Shown here: positions 10,501-18,433 of the stretch, in pieces | How positions within the stretch are numbered: position 1 is the stretch's first letter | Layout: each line of letters opens with the position of its first letter | Assembly (NCBI GenBank): GCA_013368325.1 | Contig: JAACJK010000245.1 | Location: forward strand, 1 to 21,493 | From: Ephemerocybe angulata | Lineage: Eukaryota; Basidiomycota; Agaricomycetes; Agaricales; Psathyrellaceae | Reading direction: 5' to 3' | Length of the DNA stretch: 21,493 nt | Made by a program: the position numbers and the translations under genes | The notes under the pieces: generated by a model | What the model was told of the DNA's origin: nothing | Seen by the model: only the letters and a program-made list of their open reading frames with translations | The model's database searches: none

Positions 10501-12579
10501 CCGACCTGTTCTTGAAAATGTAAGTTCTCAGAGCTGCTTACTCACACCGCTCTGAGCTAACGACACTTCTAGGTACTTCGCTTGTACGGAGTGGATAGTC
10601 TCGCATTTGATGGTCGGATGACCTACGAGCGGCGCTCTGAGGTAATCGCGCGTTTCAAGACGGATCCCCTGTGTCGTGTCTTGCTTTTCTCGAGAGTGGG
10701 AAACGTTGGGCTAAACTTAACATGTGCCAACACTGTGATATTTATGGTAAGTGGTGTATATATCACCCTTACATATGTTCTGTGCGGCTCATACTATCAT
10801 GAAGGATCAGCCATGGAGCGCTCAAGATGAAGGGCAAATTCGAGGACGCATCCATCGTCAAGGTCAAACTCTACCGTGCACATCATATCAGCTGCTCGCT
10901 TTGGATACGGCAGATCCTATTCTAGCGCAGATATCTGAGAGCAAAAGCCATATGTTGAAAGCATTCTTCTCCCGTGAAACATCCCAGAGTGAGTGTCAGA
11001 TGAACGACTCGATGCTTGGTAGCTGACAACTTACATCAGAGCTAAATGCTGTTCTTCATGGACACGTATTGGCCTCTGACGACTGTGAAGTGAGCAATTC
11101 ACTCCTATTATTAATCCTAGCGGTTAGCTATAACATCCACCAGGAGACAAAATCCAACTCCACGGGTGGGGTGTCACCTCCTAGCGACGAGAAACCGAAA
11201 GTAAAGCCAAGGCCCAAGCCCAGGAAGAAGGAAAAAAATCACCTTCCCATACCTGAGTCATCCACAGCCGTTCTAACCTCCCCACTGGTGCTCAATCACG
11301 AACATCCAACCAAAATTGGCGAGTTGAATGACTTAGAGGGCTCAAAACCTGCAGATAGGGAAGATTCGGGAAAGACTGACCATTTAGGACCTCTCAAGAG
11401 TATCAGTCCTCCCCCTCCTCCTGCGAAGGATGTCGACGATTCGAGAATGGTAGCCGGTGACAAGGAAAGGCAGACGGAGGGCGTGGCTCACCATAGTGTA
11501 AAAGCGGCTGATGACCTCGCACCATACTTCAGCCACGGTCATGACGAAGCGATCGAGACTCAAGTCGATAATCAGGGAGATCATTTACTACGAGGCGACA
11601 ATCAGAGCTCGGAGGACTTTACCATCCAATCTTCGCCTCATAGCCTTTTCTCCGACGAAGAATTGGCGTCTGAAGAAGTATCAGAACCCGAGAATCCCCC
11701 GCACAAGTTGCAAATCAGTGCGTATGGTAGTCACAGTCCATTCATTCCTATCTTAACGCGCTTACCGACATGCAGACTCGGAAAACTATCCACCAGCGAA
11801 GCTGAAATCGGATACTGCAGGTGAGTATAATGAACTCGCTCGTACACCAGGTGACTTGTGTTAATAAGATATAGGATTTACCCAGACAGCCCTACCGCTG
11901 AGTAAAACGCCCCAGAAACTAAAAACCACTCGCGCCGTTGATTCTGAGTATGTGAACTTGGACGAACTAGACGACATCACCACGGTACCAGGCATGGGGG
12001 AGGTGATAGTAACCCCCCTGAATACTGGACGGACGCCAGGACCTATCCTTCGAAATGGCTGTGCTGTAAATATTGGGAAGCGTGGGCGCTCAAGCATCAT
12101 CCAGGAGGACGGCGAAGCTTCTGATGGTAATGAGTATCCAACTTCTCAACAGTATCTTACTGATGCCTCACAGATCCATCATCCCCAACAAACCAGATCG
12201 CCGCATACAAGAGACTGAAATCAGACCTTAATGGACCTCCGGCGGTGAACCTACCAAAGGGCAATAACAATACCACGTACATGGGATCAAGTCATCGGCG
12301 TCCCATAGCCCATTTGCCTACCAATCCCCAGCCTCTCAGCACGTTGAGCAAGGGAAAATGGAAGGCTACCCTCCAGGACGATGGCGAGAATCAGAGAAGA
12401 AAATATTGTAAGTCTTTCCGTGTCAAATATATCCGAGAAGTCACTGAGCTCGAACAGCTGCACCATCTCACCGTATTCCGACTGTGTTCAAGCCCAGCGG
12501 GTCAACCAAGTCTCGTGGCCTGCCCGAGAACCCACTATCCGCAAAGAATACTAATCCGTTTGGCTCAGCTCGCAAGTAG
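7582..12579 (+). CDS. SNF2-family helicase-like ATPase, 15 exons, 1412 aa
   Basis: Exons: 7582-8275, 8331-8525, 8600-9130, 9181-9422, 9474-9734, 9789-10135, 10186-10519, 10573-10746, 10805-10988, 11040-11089, 11144-11717, 11776-11820, 11875-12126, 12174-12407 and 12458-12579. They sum to 4239 nt with every junction in phase and a single terminal TAG. Introns are 47-74 nt and all GT-AG except 9735-9788, which begins GCGAGT. Superfamily 2 SNF2 motifs in order: Walker A DGVGLGKT (about 439-446), Ia ILILVPGTLIAQW (490-502), II DESQ (603-606), III TATPLQ (632-637), IV-like VIYQEF, V SRVGNVGLNL (908-917) and VI QIRGRIHRQGQ (937-947). Such proteins use ATP to translocate on DNA and remodel chromatin or protein-DNA complexes in the nucleus. 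Residues 1-295 form an unrecognised folded N-terminus. Residues from about 990 are Pro/Ser/acidic and basic (KPRPKPRKKEK could be a nuclear signal). Motif II is DESQ rather than DEAH and motif III is TATP rather than TGTP, so activity is uncertain. ATG 7582 was chosen as first in frame after the TATA box; ATG 7606 or 7651 are alternatives. Confidence 0.88.
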
Positions 12580-13466
12580 TGATTATTGTAAAGATCAATC
12601 TCTCTCACAGCTTCTATGTAATTTACTCTTAACATGGTGTGTTCGACTTGTGATGGATGCGACCTGCTATCCGTGGATCCCCAAGGTAAGGCCAAGGTTA
12701 GAGAATTCTGTATGCTTATAAGTGCCCACTCTCCCATCTACTGGTTAGCGAGGACTCCCAGAGAGCTATTATTGGAAACGGACTGCTATGCGCCCTTACC
12801 AAGTTGCATGGGAGTCAAATGGGTCCAATCACGGCGCTCCTGCTTCGCATCCTTCCTTTCTTCCGTCCTCCATGGATTGAGGCAGGATACCGACTATTAC
12901 TTACTCGTTTGTGGGCCTCATTTCCAGTCTCGAGCTGACCGTCTTGTATCGGCTTAACCACCAACCGCTGTGGTTGCCTTAGAGGCAATGAATGGCCTTC
13001 ACCGGTGCGAGTAATTATTGCAGTTCAGGTCACGTTCTTTTCAGCTCACCTGGACAGGGGCTTATCAGAGACAGCCCCTATCAACTGTTCTTGGCCCATG
13101 GTTGCTCACTCCTCCATGCATGTTAATGCTCTGATAAGCATCAGATGAATGTCATGAAGTGGGATTATACATCTATGACTACTCGGCATGGTATCTGTAT
13201 ATGGAAGGCCCGAAACTGGATGACCGATGACCACCATGCATAGCCAATGCAATGCGTACATATCATCCTTGAATCCCGACATCATTTTTACAGCCATTCA
13301 AATCAACGCATTCCAGACTTCCGGCGCAAAGGGCCCATTCAAGAAGCTGAACCGGTTATCAATGGAAGAAGATGTATGGTACAGTGCATGAATAAAAACA
13401 GGGCTAAATTGGAGGATATCGCCCACTCCTCTTTCCATACAATCGAACCCCCCATTTGTTAATCAG
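12580..13466 (+). other. Intergenic region with ambiguous open frames and possible exons
   Basis: After the SNF2 stop, 12611-12957 is unusually open in all three forward frames. A plausible intron (12686-12746, GTAAGG...TGGTTAG) splits it. Possible products include a Cys-rich start MVCSTCDGCDLLSVDPQ and a hydrophobic stretch GPITALLLRILPFF, but which frame is used cannot be decided. A further protein-like frame follows an ATTTTTACAG acceptor at 13284-13293: 31 codons including GPFKKLNRLSMEEDVWYSA, stop 13389-13391. These could be exons of a small unrecognised gene, remnants, or SNF2 3' UTR and gene A leader. No model could be completed. Confidence 0.3.
13056..13079. other. Short inverted repeat (7-bp stem)
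   Basis: AGGGGCT (13056-13062) and AGCCCCT (13073-13079) are perfect inverted arms with a 10-nt loop. The stem is GC-rich enough to fold in RNA. No poly-U or known motif follows, and no function is claimed. Confidence 0.5.
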
Positions 13467-13525
13467 GTATGTACTCTCACTGCTCTGTGGATACACAAGC
13501 TCATACATATTAACCTTACACCCAG
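13467..13525 (+). other. Probable leader intron of gene A
   Basis: GTATGT...ATTAAC...CACCCAG is a canonical 59-nt intron whose acceptor lies one base before the gene A ATG (13527). Gene B also has an intron with donor GTATGT just upstream of its main coding exons, so an intron near the 5' end is probably ancestral. The exon before it contains stop codons in the gene A frame and is best read as 5' UTR, including a nine-codon upstream ORF MEEDVWYSA. Confidence 0.6.
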
Positions 13526-13526
13526 T

Positions 13527-15992
13527 ATGTCGACAGTCACCCAGCATCTTCCGCCGCTCCTTGGCACAGCTTCTACCCCCGAATCGATGCCGTATCCCAC
13601 TTGGATTGAAGACTATAACGATCTCGCGGGTGGGAAAACCCTCCGCACGCGAGATATAACACTACACCAATTTTCAAATATCCTGACAACGCTGTATCGA
13701 AAGGGCAGATCACAGGAAGTCGCGCTTCTAGCCGCACGAGGCGTTGGGCTGGGCTACAGAGTCACCGTCAAACCTCTGCGCTCATCGATCTGGCATCCAT
13801 CTATTAGGCGATTTTATCGAAATGCAGTCGGCATCTCTGACGATATATGCGTTAGAGATACACCTCTGTGGCTGGCGGTCGAATACGAGACCCGGAACTC
13901 AGTAACCCGCCCGGAGGTCGCGTCTCATACCTGGGAGAGCGAAGCGGTTAGTTATCAGTCCCTACGCTAGTTCCCGTCAACTGAAATCCTCCCAGGGCCC
14001 TCAAACTGCGCCTCTCAGCCGTATCCCCCATGCATGTATCGCCACATTTGGTGATAACAACGCTATCCTGGTCGCCTTAACAGCGTTATACAGCCCCTCA
14101 CGTCAGAGCCATCACTTGAAGTCAAACGAATATCGCAGCTTGATGGATATGGTAGTCGGCCCAGCTGTGGCTGAACTAGCTGCAACGAGTGGGCCTGGCG
14201 ATGACACTGAGCTATTCTCCTCGACCGTTGCCTCACGTTCAGTCCCAAAACTCGCCGAAATGATACGAGCGCATGCACAAACGACTGCGATACCCTGGCT
14301 TCAGGAACTCACATTCGTTCATGTCATCTCCAAGCAATCAGACTTTCACCACGCCAATGCACTTTCCTCGTATACCCATCTCTACGAGTTCATGCGCCAA
14401 AACCACATCCCCCTCCCGGAAACTCCACAGCTCGGGTCACTCAGCGGCACCTGGTACTTGGACGTTGGGATACAGCTCGAGACTTCGGGAAAATGTCTTC
14501 TTTGGAGGACGGAGAAGCATGCTGAAGCGTATCGGCTGCTCACTGGGCAGGAATGGCGGGATTCCGGTGATAACTCAGGACTTCAGACCTGGATGATCTC
14601 CCACATAGTCGGTGCATCGGAGTGCCAGTTCACGCCTGACGACCCGAATCAGGGCCAGGGAGTTCTTGGCCTACAGCTCCGAGTCGTGGACTCGAAGCTC
14701 GCTATCCACAACTCTTGCGGATACCCCGTCGAGAGACTCGATCCATTAGACCTTATACGCCAAGATTCGCACGGATCCACGTTTCTCAGCAAGCTCTACG
14801 ATCTTTACAACTCAACCACGGAAGACATACCAGCCATAGCCGTTCTTCGTCTTCATTTAGACGCCGCTCATACTGCCCTAACCCAGGTGGATACACGCAG
14901 CCTTTCTCAGTGCTATAGTGCGTACAAGTCAGAACAACTCTGGTAAGGCAGATATCCACTCGTTAACACTGTCCTGACTTACTGAGCCGTTTGATTAGGA
15001 AATGGCGGACCATCAGAGTATATTCGTTGCATTGTATCATCGAGCGTCGACGCACCTACCCAGGAGATCCCGACAGTTCGTTAGATATTAGCCTCATGCC
15101 CACAGTCATCTCCACTTGGTTGGCGAACTCTCTCCATACCTCCAAGGAGGATGACTCCGACGACACCATACCCCCACAGTTATCTACCAACCGAGGTGTC
15201 GCCTTCATAGACCGCCTCTCCTTCGGCGAAGGGCCCGACGAGCTTCCCTATCTCACTGGCAGACACGAGGAAGACCATTTTTCGGGGGAAGACTTCCTCG
15301 TGAAGTTCGGAACAAGTTGTGATCGCATGAGGTTTGCCTTCACAGGAGGAGAATCTGATTGCAGCTCCCCTCCTCAATGGAATACCGTATCCCCAGCCCC
15401 TTCCGCTCGCCCTCACCTCACCCCGCTACTACGAAGCACCGACTATCGACATGAATCGCACAGGGACAGCCCCGAGCCATCCTACTTTCACGCCCGCATT
15501 GACACCCTCAGTTTTGAAGACGACCCCGGGTTCCGCGACATTCTATACCACGTCAGGGAAAGGTTTGCCATAGATATCATGCGGGTGGCGCCACATGCCT
15601 ACAGCCCTAGCGCCATATTCTACGAGAGAGACCTGTCCAAGGTCTTCTCGCGTTACCGATGGAGGCATGCGACGCTATCGGAATGGATCGAGGCGTTCAA
15701 CATCCTATTTCCGTCCTGGGGACTTTCGTGCGATGTTGCTTGTATACAGCACGGCGAGATCCAGCACTTCAAGGAATGGCGTGAGCTCTCGCACCATATG
15801 TCAGAGGTGTCATTTTGCTTATTACGACGAGCGACCTGGTCGTCGTTCTTCAAACGTCTCCACTGGCTTCCTCAATGTTCCTCTGACAGGATTTGGGGCA
15901 CTTCCTACAAATTTGCACATGCGGACATGGATATGGATATGGACAATACAGGTGGTACCATGGTTAATTTACTAGTTCGTCTATCCGACTGA
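13527..15992 (+). CDS. Gene A: unrecognised protein, paralogue of gene B, 786 aa
   Basis: Exons 13527-13946, 13996-14942 and 14999-15992 total 2361 nt and stay in phase to TGA 15990-15992. Introns are 49 nt (GTTAGT...CTCCCAG, phase 0) and 56 nt (GTAAGG...TTGATTAG, phase 2, splitting a Trp codon). I do not recognise the family: no Walker, kinase, zinc-finger, transposase or membrane signature is visible and there is no signal peptide. Blocks shared with gene B are RRFYRNAVGIS (N-terminal), IPWLQELTF, WYLDVG (293-298), LSTNRG (517-522), RWRHATLSEW (676 on), FNILFP and LLRRATWSSFFKRLHWLPQC near the end. Gene B has an acidic, Ser-rich N-terminal extension of more than 100 residues that gene A lacks. 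Conserved Trp/His/Arg-rich C-terminal blocks suggest a folded soluble protein. The frame is open across three exons, so it is probably functional or recently so. The start is the first ATG after the leader intron. Confidence 0.8.
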
Positions 15993-17380
15993 AGTAGCGA
16001 ACGTGCTGGAATAATTTTAATAATCTTTTCCGCTATCTACACATGCACTATCCATAAATTGAATCCTCCGGTGAGACGCCCAGAAGTATATTTATTGAGT
16101 AATAAAATATTGTCATTAGATAGAGTATGCTTTTACCATAGTGAGTTGGAAATACCTTGAAGCCAGATTGGCGAGCTGGGTCTGGACATGGACTACGCTG
16201 CCGTCATCCTTGAGCCCTTAGGGGTGTGAATCGACCCAGGGTTCTGGGAGAGTTAGACCTGAAAAGAGCGAAAGGAGAGGGAGATCAGTCACAAGAGTCC
16301 AGAGACTCCATCGGAAGAGGTCATCGACTGACCCAGAACATCTCAGCATTCTTGAGATGGGTCCAGGGGACCCTGTCGGATAACTTCGTCAGTGCGAGCA
16401 CTGCGGCAGACCCCACTCTCACCCACAACAATGGTCAGACGGTGGCAAGAGCCTTCTTGCTGACCTCATTGAAGAGATGCTGGTCATTACCACGCGCTCA
16501 AGGATACGTACACGGTCACAGTGAACGAGCAGGTTAATGTGGTGGAAGTCTAGAGCCCATCAGTTAACGTGGTTAGGGTGAGCGCCGGGGGCCTCATACC
16601 TTCCAGAAAGAGGGGCCCATTGATTACAGCATGGAGTCGTTGAAAGTGGCATTCGATATTGTGTAACAGCGCCGTCTGTATTCGTGCGGTCGTCGAAAGT
16701 CGCTTGCGGCGCCGCTGAGTTAAGCAGCGAGACGGGCGCGCCGCATGCGTTCGGCACTGCCCGAATTGGACCTTTCTCAAGTCACTCAGGCGCGAGATCG
16801 TCGCGCAGGCTCAAGTAGCTCAGGTAATTCTCAGACTCAATATATACGGACTGAAACGTGAGGAAGGGTCCGACAGGTACATGGAGGGTGGGAAGGGAGG
16901 TGGTGAAAGCGCCGGGAGGTGGGATCGATCAAAGATCGATGTAGTACTCGAGCACGACGAAGATCGCGCGGGCGGGAACGGTTGTACGTAGAGGGTAAGG
17001 ACCACGCAAAGTAAGCTCGAGTGATGGGGGTATACTCGTTCATGGTGTGCTAGGCACAAAGCGATTCAGTATATACGATGTTCCGAATGTCGCGCTAGGG
17101 CGCAAGCGCGTGTGCGCATTTCGAGGCGAATGCGGGGGGATTCGTAATGCGGAGCTGATTGATATATCCAGATCACTGAGGACTTCATATTCTCGTAGGG
17201 GAATATGACACCTTTTCGTGCTAATTCGCGCGAATTCCCCGAGTTGCGACACCAGTCGTATCACCATGTAAGCCCACACTACGATAATCGCCGAGACCAG
17301 ACTGTATTATAGACAAGCATGTGTCAATACGATAGAATTAGAGGCAGAGTCTAGGTGCGCCAAGGAAGCCATAAACATGT

Positions 17381-17764
17381 GGTAATAGATGAGCTACGGG
17401 GACTCTACTGACGGGTTACACGGTGTACTTCATCTGGGTCTCAGATTGCTACGTTGCACCCTCCATTGCGGCGGCTGTGGTAATATAATAGCGAGTTTGA
17501 TCACCTTCAGTTCTCATTGCTGAAGGTAAAGTAGTGATATTGCGACATTGCCGCGCAATAGACGGGGTAACAGAAGAGCTACGGTTTACCTGGTGTACTT
17601 CATCTGCATCATTGCACCCTCCACTGCGTCGGCTGTAGTAATATAATAGCGAGTTCAGTCCTTCAGCTCTCATTCCTGAAGGATAAAGGAGTGACATTGC
17701 GATATTGCCGCGCAATAGACGCGGTAATAGAAGAGCTACTGGTGTACTTCATCTCCGTCTCAAA
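17381..17764. repeat. Subtelomeric tandem repeat, two full units plus partial third
   Basis: A unit running from GGTAA(T/C)AGA.GAGCTAC through GGTGTACTTCATCT, CACCCTCCA(T/C)TGCG, TAATATAATAGCGAGTT to TTGCCGCGCAATAGACG occurs at 17381 and 17566, with a truncated third start at 17723. Spacing is about 185 and 157 nt. Each full unit holds two inverted repeats. The first is an 8-bp stem: ACCTTCAG/CTGAAGGT in copy 1, TCCTTCAG/CTGAAGGA in copy 2. The second is ATTGCG/CGCAAT. A minus-strand frame across it (17449-17715) uses the two copies in different frames, so it is not a gene. Confidence 0.85.
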
Positions 17765-17772
17765 GTTATTAA

Positions 17773-18130
17773 GGTAAATTGACGAAGAAATGTACGTTCA
17801 GACATTTTCTGGGTCGTGGATGAGGATCAGTCGCAAATGATTAGACCAGTCTCACTCAAGGTAACCCAGCTCGGACTGGGACCAAGAGTCATTCGGTACT
17901 TGGTCCCTACCCCACACCGGCTACTGTAATAACACTGTATCCATAAATAAGTTAGCCTTCATTGATAATGGATTCGCCTTCATGGGTAAATTCCTGATTT
18001 TCTGATTGACTAAACAACGTAAGTTTAGACATTTTTTGGTGGGGGATCAGGATCAGTAGCAGGTGGACACAAACATCACAAGAATGGCGCTCCAGGTCTC
18101 ACTACAAACCGGATTATTCAACCAGGAGTC
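17773..18130. repeat. Diverged direct repeat
   Basis: Two related segments, about 17773-17900 and 17995-18130, align with gaps. Shared words in order are GGTAAATT, GT..GTT.AGACATTTT, a GGATCAG(G/T) region ending in GATCAGT.GCA, TCTCACT, and (A/G)AGTCA. The spacing is about 220 nt. They immediately follow the tandem repeat and look like an older duplication in the same non-coding domain. Confidence 0.55.
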
Positions 18131-18366
18131 AAACATCTTGGACTTCGCACGCCGAAATCTACAGAACCTGATTTGCATGGATCCGATTTATTCTAGCCGT
18201 ATCATGATCATTATCGAAGAAGGTCTTCTGCCATGAATGCGGCGTAGATGCATCTGCCATACGTGATGTGTGTGATGGATATACCATCCTGCAAGCGTTC
18301 CCATGAATTTATGATGCCCGTTGCAAGAATGTCTGAGGTCTCCTGAACGGCGAACATTGAACTGTG

Positions 18367-18403
18367 TTTCTAGAAAGCTGGAGTATCATTTATATATAAA
18401 GCG
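18367..18403 (+). promoter_or_regulatory. Gene B core promoter: TATA box with adjacent palindrome
   Basis: TATATATAAAGCG at 18391-18403 lies 31 nt before the gene B ATG (18434) and is identical to the TATA region of the SNF2 gene. Fifteen bases upstream is the perfect 10-bp palindrome TTTCTAGAAA (18367-18376). It contains TTCnnGAA, the inverted pair recognised by heat-shock factors. The TATA call is solid by position; the heat-shock reading is tentative because only two of the usual three units are present. Confidence 0.55.
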
Positions 18404-18433
18404 AAACCGCAGCTCCTTCGTCCAGCTCCTGCC

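Larger units (their letters stand above)
15993..18366. other. 2.4-kb non-coding gap between genes A and B
   Basis: An AATAAA at 16101-16106 lies about 110 nt after the gene A stop and may help 3' end formation. A 103-codon plus frame (16226-16537) has no recognised domain and no partner exons. A short palindromic element, ATCGATC-AAA-GATCGAT, lies at 16924-16940. CpG-rich tracts occur at about 16670-16760 and 17090-17120. The tandem and diverged repeats at 17381-18130 are listed separately. Otherwise I see no gene, tRNA or transposon terminus. Confidence 0.5.

Noticed and set aside
7582..12579. Assignment as a RecQ-type telomere-linked helicase
   Set aside because: The motifs are SNF2-like (GVGLGKT, HRQGQ with a preceding QIRGR, LVPGTLIAQW). 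No RecQ DEAH or RQC/HRDC signature is visible.
7582..12579. SNF2 gene as a frameshifted pseudogene, as its fragmented frames first suggest
   Set aside because: Fourteen introns with consistent borders account for every frame change, and the joined exons total an exact multiple of three with one terminal stop.
17449..17715. Minus-strand 88-codon frame across the tandem repeat
   Set aside because: The two repeat copies are read in different frames, so there is no conserved peptide. The conserved elements are hairpins instead.
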